Source: Ophiodon elongatus (taxonomy: Eukaryota; Chordata; Actinopteri; Perciformes; Hexagrammidae). From it: DNA of 64,000 bases. Where the stretch lies: positions 1,178,001-1,242,000 of the forward strand of contig JACSYO010001698.1 of the NCBI GenBank assembly GCA_016806645.1, given 5' to 3'. The stretch's first letter is position 1. Every line of letters begins with the position of its first letter. Shown piece after piece: positions 37,016-50,221 of this stretch. The position numbers and the translations under genes were made by a program. Under the pieces are notes generated by a model. That model was given only the letters and a program-made list of their open reading frames with translations. It was not told the origin of the DNA and did no database searches.

Positions 37016-38028
37016 CTACATTTTCTGTTTCGGTGTTCCGTCCTCACAGGTAACAGGAATCGTGCGCTCTGAGCCGGGAGATGACCGAGGTGCAGTGATT
37101 GTAAGGATACCATCAAATGACAGACTGGATGTGACTTCAGCACCTGACACGCCAGCAGGAAGCCTGTACTTCCTCAGAAACTCTCTTGACACAAAGCCGT
37201 GGTCGTCCTGGAAACAGAATTAGAATCAGTATATGGATAACTTGTCACCAAATGAATGTTTGTTTGACTATTTCTGCACATCTCTACAGTGCCTCTGACC
37301 TGTCTGCCCTCATGTTTGCCGTGTATTGTGATGAACTCGTCACTGACACTGACAGACAGCTCTTCAGGTGAGAAATGCTTCACATCCAGAAAAATTACGT
37401 AGCGATCCTTTTCAATGCGCATCTATACAGACAATACAGCTGTTAGAAACAAATGATGACGCATGCCTGCAGACTGGAGTCAGCATGAAAACACACAATA
37501 GCTTGTTATTGTCATCTCAGTGTAAGACCCGTACACATACTAAATTATACAGAGACTGGCATCAACAGAGGAGAATATTCTTCAGCGTCTTTTTTGACTC
37601 AATAAAGTAAAATCAGAGATACAAATCTCACATAATAAAGATGTCTGTGCATTTAAATGCATCAAATGGCCTGTTACACCAATCTACACACTGCAGAACA
37701 TTAGTTATTAATACAGATTGAATGACAAGTAGTTTTAGAAGAGATATTAGTGATATTTTCTTCAGGTAGTAAACTTGTGGGTATTTCACCTTAGACTATT
37801 TGAATATTTTAGGGACAAAGGGGCAAAGTGTGTATAATTTTACTTTACCTCACTGTGTCCATTGTCGGGCCAGTTGAACCAGCGCATGAATGAAGGACGC
37901 ATCCAGGGAAAGGACATGGGGAAGGGCCAGATTAGTGGCCAATCAGTGAGAGGTTCTGCCAAGGAGATGTCGGAGAGTCGATGTGGGAAGGCCCGACGGT
38001 ACCAGGGATACTGAATGGGGATATCCAT
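37016..38028 (-). CDS. cryab: Alpha-B-crystallin-like small heat-shock protein
   Basis: Three exons: 38028-37849, 37422-37300 and 37207-37016, giving 164 aa, with the intron positions and phases usual for alpha-crystallin genes. The N-terminus MDIPIQYPWYRR is the alpha-B start. The alpha-crystallin domain spans exons 2-3 (LDVKHFSPEELSV, IHGKHEGRQDDHGFVSREFLRKYRLPAGV, SSLSFDGILTITAP). The Arg corresponding to human R120 is present in FLRKYRLP. The C-terminal IPV anchor motif is present, but the Lys-rich tail is short. It is an ATP-independent chaperone of lens and muscle. Teleosts have two alpha-B copies; REFLRKYR and the length suggest the cryabb type, but this is not certain. Confidence 0.9.
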
Positions 38029-38125
38029 GACGGGATTAAAGAGGAGATGTAAAAACGATAGGTAAAAAGGCAGACTTCTGGTTTGACTTTGTCTGAGATG
38101 GGTGCTACTGTGCTCTCCTGCATAG

Positions 38126-38133
38126 TATTTATA
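38126..38133 (-). promoter_or_regulatory. TATA box of the crystallin gene
   Basis: TATAAATA on the minus strand, 98 bases upstream of the ATG at 38028. Transcription would begin near 38100 and leave a leader of about 70 bases. Confidence 0.7.
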
Positions 38134-38214
38134 GGCCTCTCCCTCCCATCCCACCCAGGCTCTGTGTCTGTTCCCATGTACACTTGCATAGTGACTCTGC
38201 CAACAAGCTGATCT

Positions 38215-38222
38215 TTCTGGAA
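38215..38222. promoter_or_regulatory. Candidate heat-shock element upstream of the crystallin gene
   Basis: TTCTGGAA is the paired TTCnnGAA core bound by HSF1, about 85 bases upstream of the TATA box. Only two of the usual three or more units are seen, so it may be weak or accidental. Confidence 0.35.
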
Positions 38223-38280
38223 CAATGATGTCAACTGTTTATCCCTTCATCTCCCTCATTGTTTCATCTCTCACTGTGAC

Positions 38281-38286
<6 letters not shown>

Positions 38287-38322
<36 letters not shown>
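38287..38322. repeat. (TC)n microsatellite
   Basis: About 36 bases of TC dinucleotide, upstream of the crystallin gene. Confidence 0.95.
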
Positions 38323-38326
<4 letters not shown>

Positions 38327-39174
38327 AGTAACTCTGTTACTCTCCCTTCTCACAGTCATGAGGTGACACTGGCTCCGAGTACTGCTGATGCCTCCATACT
38401 CATTACCCAGGAAATGCCCCTGTCTGGATCTGTATGTGTGTGTGTGTGTTTGTTTGAGGAATAGCTGCCAGAGCATTAGCCTGCAGTGCTCTGAGTGCCA
38501 GAAGCTTTAGGTTTGTGTGCAGAATGGATGTGATGTTGAATGGGAATTGATGAGTTTGTATGGGACAGCATTAGATGACACTCTAAGCGTGTATCATTTT
38601 GCTATGAGCTCAGATGTAAAATATGAAGCCCTGACTCCTTTCCAACTGTCTAGTAGTTGTGCCAACCAAAATTCTTTCAGTCTATACTTCATCCTCCCAG
38701 TCGTGTCGTCTCCAACAGAACTACACACATTAAATCAGTATTAACTGCAAACTCTGAGGTTCTACAGACATTTTTAAACCCTCATGCAACCATTGTTATA
38801 GAGCCTTCCACCCCTCAATACATTGTCATTCCTTTTTTTAAGTTGTTAATATTTAAATTTTTTGTGTAACTAACTATATATTCTCGTGGGTGTAGTGTGT
38901 GTGCAGAATAGGCAGGCCTAACCTTGAGGGTCACTGATTTATTTTCCTCCTTAAAATTGGATTCCTGTTTAACTACAGTTGCTGTCTGCCTTGTCTTCAG
39001 GCAGTCCCCTGTTAAGATAAGATAAAATAAGATAATCCTTTAATAGTGCTGAAGTGGGGAAATTTACAGATTACAGCAGCGGCATACAGAAAGTGCAAAC
39101 AAGAGACATAGTAAAATAAATCAAAACAAGTATTATAAATAAGTAATAAACAGTAAATTATATTAACTAATTAA

Positions 39175-39381
39175 AATCGATTTAAACATGTATTTGATTG
39201 CATAAGTCAATATAAACATGTATTTAATTGCATAAATCAATTAAAACATGTATTAATTTGCATAAATTAATTAAAACATGTATTCACTTGCATAAATCAA
39301 TATAAACATGTATTTAGTTGCATAAATCAATTTAAACATGTATTCACTTGCATAAATCAATATAAACATGTATTTAATTGC
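39175..39381. repeat. 30-bp minisatellite, about 7 copies
   Basis: A unit of the form 'taaacatgtatt-a-ttgcataaatcaat' repeats with an exact 30-base period. Copies differ mainly at the base between 'tattt' and 'ttg'. It ends about 240 bases before the cfap54 start codon. Confidence 0.9.
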
Positions 39382-39619
39382 AGGCTGCCTTCAGCGAGAC
39401 TATTGTGTGTTTAAACCAGACGACTAAATTCAACAACTAAATAATTAATTAATAATTGCTTGGTAGTTTCTGTTTCTTTCTGTTTGTTTAGCGTCGTTGC
39501 CATAGTGATGTGCTCCCCCCAGCACCTTGGGGTGGTTTGTCGGTGGACATAACAGTTACTTAGTTAACGTTAGTTGACGCTAGTTAGTGCGTTAGTTGGT
39601 TACAGTCGAGGCCACAGAC

Positions 39620-42600
39620 ATGGATCTGCCGGCTTCATATTACGGGGAACTTGATAAAAGAAACCCAGTTGTTTCTGCCTTCGAACGAGACGTGAACTCG
39701 TTGATGACGTCGATGAGACGAGTCGCCTCTCCGGCCGGCCGGGACCAAGACGCCTACGTTAGAGGGTGAGGCCAGAGCACCTCCAGTTAGCTAAAGTCAG
39801 GCGACACCGGGTGAAGCTAACATAAAATAAAGGTGTAGCTAGCTAGCTACGTTAGTTGTAGTCTATGTAGTCATATTTAACTCCACCAGAAAGGAGACTG
39901 GCCAAATGTAACGTTACAAGGGGCATTTGTTTTAAATTATTATTTTGTTTTCTGAATTTTTTATTGGTCGAGTTGATTGCAAACTTTTCAGTCAATTTCC
40001 TATTGCATGCATAGTGAACGTTTAACACTATGTTGTCTTGACAGTGTGTTTACATGTACATTTAAACATGCTATTTTTTTATTATTTCATTTTCATTTTG
40101 AAGGATTAAAATCCTGGTGGAGATTTGGAAAAAGTACAAACAACGACTGCCTTCGAAGTTGTACCAGGAGCGCATGTTGCAGATTGCAGATTTTCTTTTT
40201 GGAATAAAGGTAATTCACAGTTGCCTAGCTGGCTATCTGCAGTCAGTTGCTTTACCAACTGCATACCATCAAAAAACAATCACATCTTAGCTGCATAATT
40301 TGAGCAATCCGCATTATCAGGATGGTGAAAAGAACCATAATCAGTGTTGGCTGCTGTGTGATGCCAAATGCCTCACATTCTTAATTCATGGTGTCATATT
40401 GTGATGAATTTAAGCACTCTTTTGGATGGAAAAGAGAAATTGTTCAATTGGTTATTGGGCCGACACGATTTGCCTGGTTTGTTCCACATTAATAGCCCCT
40501 TGTCTCTTAATGTTGGCTGCCACTCCTTGGTTACTCACCTCAGAATTCATCATTGGACTACTTGTTAAACCTGAGTGTTGGTCCTATAATTAGCATATTT
40601 AGTTTTTGACTCCTAAAGGGACTGCGGCAATTGGCCACCACACACCTTCACAGTTGTCATTACGTCTTTCTTCCTTCTCCTGTTTGTCTGTAGCTGTACC
40701 AGCTCGCTTTTTGGCAGGGATACAGTCTCCACCTGCTACAGTTCAGCTCAGTGAAAATAACTGACATCACAGATGTGGACTACTTCATGGCCTGCTTCTT
40801 CCCAGAAGGTTTCGATACAGACCAAGATACCTTTGCCATGAAGGTACACTGTACTATGTGAGCTTGTGTGCAGTGAATAACCGTGTGTGATATGTTTGAC
40901 TATTCACAGTCTGACTGAAGTGAAGAGCATGCTCTGCTTGTTGTGCTTTCTTGTTTTGTTTAACTAATAGGTTCTGTCATGTGGAGAAAGGCCATTGATA
41001 TTTTGAGATGTTTGTTCCTGACCTCTGATATATCAACAGTATATGTAAGTTTTATATGTGCGTGTGTGTGTGTCTGCAGATCCGGGCAATGCAGGGCTGT
41101 GCCTTGTGTATATTTGAGCAGGAGAAAAGACACAGTGTTCTCAGCCAGAAGGGACTCTGTAAACTGCTGCATGTGCTGAACTTCATCAGGATCATGATGC
41201 AGGCGCTGCAGCAACATGAGCACCTCTACTGGCAAATATATAATGGTATGCTACAACAACTTCTTTTTTTTCCCCCAGTATTTTCTTTTTGTCTGACATA
41301 ACATTTTTGAAGACTAAATTGAGTTGTCAAAGTGTGATACAGGAAAAAAGAGAAATTCTAAGATTCTACTGTATTTGATATTTTGCTGTAGAACTAACCT
41401 CTTTTCTCTTTTCCAATCTCCTCCAGGTTCATCACTCATCTACACCATCTGCCGTTACCTGATGACCATGAAATGTAGTGCACAGGTACTTACTCAAAAT
41501 ATTGTTTTTGCCATGTCTGATGCACTCTAAATGTAAAGGTAAAATGGATGAGGGTGAGAATGGTGTGTGACAGACATGTTGCAAGTGTTTGATAATGAGG
41601 CAGTGGGAGATCTGGAAGAACCATGATTGACTGGTTAGTGTGGTTTGTGCTAAATATGTGAGTTTTCAGTGATTCACTCTCATCTCCACTTTAGCTGGTG
41701 TCCTTAACCTCCCTCTGGTGTTTTGTGACCAAGATATATGATATAACCAGACATTTGTGTGATTTATAATGTAGATATCAGTGTGTTTGTCGTGATCCTT
41801 TGTACTACCGTTGATGATCCTATATAGGCACTGGAGTACCTTCTATGGGCATGCATCAGTTTAGAGCTGTCCATCACTCTGATGACTGCTAAGTATCTGC
41901 CATGGATTGTCACACTCTACTGTGCTGTCTGCCACTGTTACTATGACAACCAGGCTGCTGTGCAGGCGGAGGTAAAAGACACACGCCACCTGCATCCAGA
42001 CACCTACAAGCACACACTCATTGTGACGTTAACAGACTATTCACAAGCTGATTTAATAAGCTACAAATACCAACTGTCACCTGCTGTTGATCTGTCTGCC
42101 GTTTTCTGTTTGACAACCTGCCAACACTCCGTTTGATGTTAATCTGCTTTAGAGGGGGTTATTTAGAACTATATCATACAATTCTGCTTGATGTTCTCTT
42201 GAACTATTTGCTCCATCAAGATTGTACTGTTACAAACAATTGGATTTGTATGAAATTTAATGCGCACTTTGAAGGTTCTTTAACTGAAATTATAAAAGTC
42301 TTATTCCCCATTTGCTGGGTTGTTTGTGTGTCTTCAAATGCTTTCAGGAATTTGCCAGGAGAGCCCTTGGAAAAATCAATGAGCTTGCAAAGCTGGAGGA
42401 ACAGAAGGAAGGTCCTGCCACCAGAGAGACTCAGAGAGCTTACAAAGAAGCCTCTATCAAGGCAGGAGAATCCTCTTACCGAAATATACTCTTAATACTT
42501 TTACTGTGATAGAATATTAGAGAGATCATTCATACATCTCAGTGACAACTGCAAACATCAAAAGGATGCAAATAACACATAGTACATGCAAATATAAAAC

Positions 42601-45600
42601 CATGCCAATCTACATATCTAATCAGTTTAAGTGCCATAGGAAGTCCTATCTAGATGACCCTAGCATGGGAAGCCACATTTCTTCATTCTCAACTCATGCC
42701 GTATAAGCAAATGGTGACTCTGCATTCATAGAATCACTCAGTGGAAACATCTCTCATTGTGTAAGATGACAGTTGTTTCATTAGATGGCCACTACTGTTT
42801 GTATGAATACAGATACATACAGATGGTTGCTCTCTGAAAATATAGGAGATTTCTTGTGACTTTATGTGCCCAAGGTAACAGTTTGTTGCTTGTGTTAATG
42901 TGCTTTTCTCTGGTTAATCAAATAATGGCCATTCACCTTTTTTTTCAGCTTGCTGCCATGATGTTCAAGCGTGCAGTGTTTGAGGCCAAAAGAAAACCCA
43001 AACTCATGTTCAGAATCAAAAGCAAAAGCACCTTGATGGACATACCCAATGTAATAAGATCCCCTTTACTGCCATGTGATCATATTCAGTGTTAAATCTG
43101 AACCTTAAGTGTCCTTGTATGCCTGCCTGTATCTACTGTAGGGGCCATGGCCTCGTACTACAACAGAGCGCATGCTAATGGGCCTGTTTGACAGCAGCGC
43201 AGCTCAGTTTTTGGGCATCTTGGAAGCACTTTGGGACAGCAACAGACGCCCGCTGCAGACAATGATGCCAGATGAACCAGAGCTGCAGGAGGTGATCCTG
43301 GAACTCCTGTCTGCTGGCATTAGTATATTATCTGGTTAGTAAAACAAATACATAACAGAACACACTCTGCGGTGTTTCCAGTAAGTTCACAATTAAGAGA
43401 AAACCTACAGGTGCTGCAAATGTTTTAGAATTCTTAAATTTTAATTGGGTGAGGAATGCTCACTTTGTGTATTGAGAATATGCTTGTATGTTCCTGTTTG
43501 TGAAGGAGTCGCAACTACTAGTGAGTCTCTTGTGAGTCTCGGTGCACTGACACCAACATCAACACTAATGGATTTAGCCATTACAGGTTTGTCACTTTTT
43601 CTTACAGAAATGGTTACATTTATTACACTTTATCATTTGTTGAGACGTGTTTGTTTTGTCGAGTGGTTTGGAAATCATTTTGACGTAATGCAATGTCTTG
43701 TGTTGCTAGGAGAAAACAAAGTGCCCATCATGTCTGCAATGAGGTTTATTAAAATCTTGTTTCAGTACAAGCAGCCAGATGCTTTCACTGAACTTGCCAG
43801 AGAGATGCTGCAGGTTTTGTCTGTAAGTAGCACACCAGCATCAACGAGAAAAGGGGAATGCACTCCATTTCTATCAGTTGTCACTTTTGTATTCTTATGT
43901 TTCCAATTTCAGTTTAATGTATATGTATATATAGTATATGTAATGCTGTTTTTCTAAATGATCTCAACTCTGTCTTTCTTTGTCTCTCTATGTCAGGGTG
44001 TGGAGGGTCAGTCATTCAGGAGGGCAGAGCTGGAGCTGGCTTTACTTGACAGGTTCCATAGTCTGCTGTCTTCCGAGAGGAGCCATCCTAGAGAAGACAA
44101 CATGATTGATGGTAGCAAAGGTGAAATTGTGCCACATATACATCCTCAGACCCCTAAACCTTTATGTAGATAAATGGAGTAATATAAACTGTCCACAAAG
44201 GATTCTAATAAGCCATTTATTGCTGTTGCCCAGACTTCATTGATCTTTGAACCACCTTCTGCCTTTTTTTTGTCTTTTGTCTTGTTATTGATTATTTCAC
44301 ATTGTTGCTAAGCTGCTGTCTTTGTTTGAAAAGAAATTTGAATATTTTAACAAATTACTTCCTGTCAAACATTAGCTGACTCACTTTGAGATGTCTTGTT
44401 CATAACTAAGCAATTGATTAGGTACTAATAAGGTGTTCAACATTCGGCCTCAGTTACTCGATCACAAAATATCCAACGCTGATGTCAGAAATTAGAATGT
44501 GGTTTTGTTTTTGGATTTTTCCACCAGACATACACAAGTCTTCATTTTCAATGGGCGATGAGTTCATTGACCTGGTAGACACCCTGCACAAGTCTGTTTG
44601 TGACTCTGATCCTGTAAGTTTCTATGTTTTGTGTGTGTTTGTGTTGGGCTTGATCTGCAAATGACTAGGATTACAGTTAGAGATAGAGTTCATTTTTATT
44701 GTCTATATACTGTATGTGTGTGTTTGTGCAGGAGGTGCAGCCAGATGGGGATCTGGTTTTGGATGTTGTGTTATTTCTGTGGGGTAAAGTGAAGCTGGTG
44801 ATTCAGAGGTATCAGCTACAAAACCTAGAGTTTACACACCACCATGAGAAGGTAAATAAGTATGACAAGGTATGTATTTAAAAAAGTAAGCATTGACTTT
44901 GAGTAAAAAACTGCTACTTTTATCTACTACAGTATAGGTGTCGCGATATACCGGTAGTATTGCCGATAATTGTGATATTCAAAAGCGAAATACTGCTATC
45001 ATGTTTGTAACACACATATGGTTATATAATGTAAAATTCCAGGGCCTCTTAAATCATTGTATGTATACAGTTATCATTACAGACTCTCTCCACCTCCCTA
45101 CACTTTTATTTTGAGTGTAATTCATTTTCCAAAAAAGGGACAGAACATTTTAAGAATCTTTCAAATATAATTTTTGAAGTTTAGGATCGAGTGGATTTTA
45201 ACATTAATTCGGACAAAATAAAACACATACATTAACTTATATTTACTTACATTTTTCACATTATATTTAACGTAGATGTCCAATTATGACATCATGTGAA
45301 TGTGACATGTTTGCAGTGGCTGTGGTGTCTGTTTATGCTGTATGAGGTGGCCTATGCCTGCGACCTGGCAACTGTTGACTGGATAATGACGGTGGAGATG
45401 ATTCACACATTGGCCCTACTGCTAGAGAGTGCAGCTGACCGCAGTAATCAAAGTCAAGGTGAGGTTCTATTATTTTGCCTGTTTCAGGACAGCTGAAACA
45501 TGCAACTTTCGTACTTCATCTTGTGTTGTTTAGTAAAAATGGCAATCTGGTATTTGATATTGGGTAAACTCCCACCATAGTCACTCACACACGCACAAAC

Positions 45601-48600
45601 ACGTCATGTTCACCATAGCTGTGACAATACATTTTTTTCTGCTATTATTATCATGTCTTCTTCTAGGAGCTTGTGAAGCAGACCTTGAGGGTGTGAAGCC
45701 AAGCTCTTTCTCTCTTCTTGAGGTATGTAAATAGATTGATTATCTAAGCATTGTGTTAAATGATAGATCTTTATACTACAAGTATTTATTATTATAAGTG
45801 TATGCATGTGTGATGAAAAAACAAATCCCACATATCCCACTAATGTACTGTATTCTGTCTCAGGTTTTTCAGAAATATATATATATATTTAAAAAAAAAG
45901 CGTCATTCAATGTGTGTGCTGGTGTGTGCTTGCAGAGTTCAAATACAGAGCTGCTTCAGAGGGTGTGTGAGGTGGTGGATAGGGGTCTTGAAGCTCTGGC
46001 AAAGGGTGTAGCTACACTGTTGCCCAAAGATTGCTCAGCAATCACTGACTCTGCCTTCATGCAGGTAGGCAGTTAACCTATACAACACTCCGTCCGGCAT
46101 TTATGTATTCTCCACAATTCTAAGACAGGTGTTGCTTTGTGTTAGGATCTCAACACAGTATTGTGAGATGGGAACATGTAAAAGTATTAACAGGAAATCA
46201 GTGTAGAGAGAAAATACAGTGGGGGAATGTACCTAAAAACTGTTTTTCTCTTATTGGCATAGAGATTTGGTCCTCTCCCTCCATCGACTCCCTCCCTATT
46301 TTTTCCGACATCATCAGAAGAGGGAAATGAAGAAGATGAAATACGTCAGAAGAAAAAAGAAGAAGTCGAAATTAAGGCAGAGTCCGATATTAGAGCCTCT
46401 CGACAAACTCAGTCCTCACATGTGTTCCTGCTGGCTACAGAACTTCATCTAGAGCTTGACATAATCCACCACAGGGCTTCCCTCAAGTTACTGCAGCTAA
46501 ATGCAGGTCAGCCTCACTGCCACACAGGCAAATTTATTCATTGGTGATTTTTGAGAATTAATTAGCCTTTTGCCTACATTGAGTTTGTACTCAATTTTCC
46601 ATTAATTAAAATGGTGATTAATAATAAATATGCAATAAAGCATTGTTAGCTCTCTGTAAATGTTCAGAAAGGATATTGATTAAAAAAATGATACTTAATT
46701 GTTGACATAAGTAATGGGCCTGATTGTGTTGGTTGTGTCTAGTTGCAGAGTCTGAACTGTTGGATCGGATCAAGAAGAACAAGGTGTCCAAAGCTCTTTT
46801 TCTGATGCAGAAAGCCTCGCTGGAGTACAATATGGAGCCAAATAACAGCAACAAAACCGAGCGTCTGCTAGAGGTGACACATTCACAAACATTCATATTT
46901 TCTTAGATACAGTCACAACTACGCATGAAATGTAAAAAACTTGATATTTCTACATGCACCACAGTCATGTGTATGTTTATCTGCAAATGTGTATGTGTAC
47001 ATTTATGTGAAAAGCGTGGCAAAATATGCTTACTTTAAATAAAATATGATTATTCAATTGAACTGTATAACATATACATTAACATGGGCTCAACTAATAA
47101 ATACAATTTTCTTTTTGAAGCCATACTAAACAGTGAAACCAGCTGATGTTGTCAATTATTGGAATTTAAACCTTTTACTTCAGGCCTCCGTGGCACATTT
47201 AATTTACGTACATACTGTATAAGGACTCAAATGTAGCCCCTTTTACTGATGACTGGTGATTGGGGCGAGCTTTTATGAAGTGTAATCAATATTCCACTGG
47301 TTTGTCTGTGTGCTTTTTTGCCAGGAGGCCTCCACCTTGACAGAGAAAGCAGGGGTGGAAGAGAGAAAACTCTATATATCTGCCACCCCTAAGACTTCAG
47401 CTGAAAACAAAGATAAAGGGAAGAAGGAGAAAGAAGAAAACCCACCACCTCCCCCTATCCTGCTATCACGCACTGACCGCTCCTTAACCTTTTCGCCAGC
47501 ACCTTATAACTTGGAGGGACAAGTGAGATTTTAATTTATTGCATGTATCAGATAATAAACACAGCTACTATACTCTTTCTCTTTATTTTTTTCTTGCTTC
47601 TTTCCAGGTGTGCTGGTACCAGCTCTGTGGCCATGCAGCTGAGGGCATTAACCGGAAAGTCCGCCTTGGAGACTGCAGCCTGCAAGGAACTGGAACTATG
47701 GTACAATTTATCTCTTTCACAGAAGAGTGTCAGCTCCAGTGGAACACATTTTGTCATCCTGTATGATCTGGTGTGTGCCCATAATGTTAGGTCTGATTTT
47801 GTATGTTTCCAGGTACTAGCAGCATCTGGTGAGTGCGTGCTGAGAGTGGAGGGGCTGGAGCCCAACCAGAAGTATGTGTTTGCTGTAGCAGCCTACAACT
47901 GCCAGGGCAATCTACTGGGCAAAACCATAGGAGGGTCAACATTCCCATTGCTGGCATCCTTGCCGGTACCACTGCTTTACACGTGGGCTCAGTTGGCACA
48001 GGTACACTACACACTAGTAAAAACAAGTGCTAGCTTGTCACCCCACCACCCTCATCACATGCTGGGTCCAGGTGATTTTCCTGGTGCTGAAAAACTCCAG
48101 GGAAAGAATTGCAGTGCCTTAATCCAACACTCTCACCCTAACACATATTTTCACGTTGCCTTATTTAGGTAGAATGGAGAGCCTGGCTCATACAGTTGTT
48201 GCTCATTGTTGGGATTTTGGCCTATGCCAAACTAATGATTACCTTAAAGGGACAGTTCAACCCAAAATCAAAAATACACATTTTTCCTCTTACCTCCAGA
48301 TTGTTTTGTTGTGAGTTGGCGAGTGTTGAAGATATGGCTTTAGAGATGTCTGCCTTCTGTCAAATATAATAGAACTAGATGGCACTCAGTTTGTGGTGCA
48401 TAAGAAGCCAAAAAATGTATTAAAAAAACTCAACAGTAATATCTCTTTCTAGAAATCCTGACCTAGTTACTCAAGATAATCCACAGGCCGTGTTATGAGC
48501 AGTTTCATGTAGGAACATTTTTCTTACTACCGATCTACGATCTCGTTCTTGTGACGCAAGATGTAAACATTAATGAGCTGTAACGTTAGCTAGCTCAGTG

Positions 48601-50160
48601 GTGCTAGGTAAACTAGCAGTATCAAGTACAGATGCCCTCTTCCGTCTTTCACTTTAATACTGTAGCCCACAGAGCCAAAGAAAAAGCAGAATTATAGTTT
48701 GGGCTTTTTTGACTCCTTCCTCAGGTGGCATTTCAAACAGAGCAGTATGCTGTATCAAAGAGAGCCTGCAGAGAACTGTGGATCCACTATACCTACACCG
48801 ACCCTGGGGCCCAGGGCACACAGGATAGACTGGCTATCACAGGGTAAAGAGGGAAACATCCACACATTTCAAGTTAAGAAATCTATATTTCTTTGAATTT
48901 GCAAATCTCCTTTTGCTCCATCCCCATTCACCATTCCAAAGGCTGCGCATCCAGACCTTGCAACGCTCCTCTCCTCACCTGTGTCAACTGTTCCTCACTT
49001 CCATCTTCATTGAGACAGAGATCCACATTCAGCAGGGATCGCTCTATTGTGATTCATTCGGTGATAATGGGCCGTTTGTCTGGGAACAGGTAAAAAAATA
49101 AAAGATCTGGATAGAGAGGTGTGCATGAACAGTGATTTGATTTGATTTTTTTCAAATGGAATGACACAAACGGTTTGCAGCATCACAGTGTGAACGTTTC
49201 AAGGTTATATCTTTTAAATTGACATGAATAGAAATGAATTATAGTTGCACATGTGTGTATGCAGGAAGCCAGACTGGCAGAGTGTGAGCGAATGCTGGTG
49301 GCCGTGGACCTCGCAATGTGGTTGAATGATGGTAGCGCTGCAGTGCAAGCTGTAGTTAGCTGTTATGGCCTCCTTGCTCCTCTAATATTCCATCAGATCG
49401 CTTGCGTCCCTGTTGTACAGGTATGCATTACCTCATCCATATAAGTCTTCATATTTTTGTCATTGTTTGTTAACAATGTAACATGATACAAACTGTAAAT
49501 AATTCATCACTGTGTGGGTTAATGCCTGTGTCTGTGTTCTGCTATGCAGGTTCTAAAAAAATGCTTGATCGTTTTGGAGGAAAATTCAGGTCTTCTCAAA
49601 CAAAAATGGATTGGAAACACCTCAGAGTCCTTTATGCACATGATAGCCTGCATCACCTACTACCTTTCCAAGGTGTGTCTGCATTAGTATATAAACTGTT
49701 TGTGTTTATAGAAGTTTCAATGGTCTTGAACATGTAGTGTGTGCATGCTAAAACTTGGCAATACTTACATACATGCAAAAAGTGCATATATATATACATG
49801 TGTATATACATATCATTGCAATAATGTCTCATCCTTCTTGACCAGGCATCCCGTGTGCTCAGGGAGCATCAGATGGCTTCTGTGGTGATGGACAGTGGTA
49901 GCAGGCTGCTCCAAGAGGTCTATGATGCTCAACTGCGGATCAGTAGACTTGCTGCTAAAGCTGTGGGTGTAAGGAATGGTGTAAAAGTGTAGATTTATTT
50001 AATAATTTCAGCCTCACTCTGAGAGTGACTTAAGATCATGAAATGAATCTATGATTATACAATATATTTACAGATTTATTTATCACGTATATTTGATAAA
50101 TATACAGCAAAATAAAGAATATTTTGCTCCAGTTTTCTAGTGTTGTTGTATTTCTCTGTC

Positions 50161-50221
<61 letters not shown>

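Larger units (their letters stand above)
38029..39619. other. Divergent region between the crystallin gene and cfap54
   Basis: Contains the crystallin promoter, the TC microsatellite, a retroposon tail at about 39014-39085 ('gataagataaaataagataatccttt ... gtggggaaatttacag'), and a 30-bp minisatellite. No other gene recognised; no HSPB2-like gene faces the crystallin gene within this interval. Confidence 0.6.

Noticed and set aside
39175..39381. Regular 30-bp repeat considered as a CRISPR array
   Set aside because: The repeats are directly contiguous with no unique spacers, and the host is a vertebrate; it is a minisatellite.
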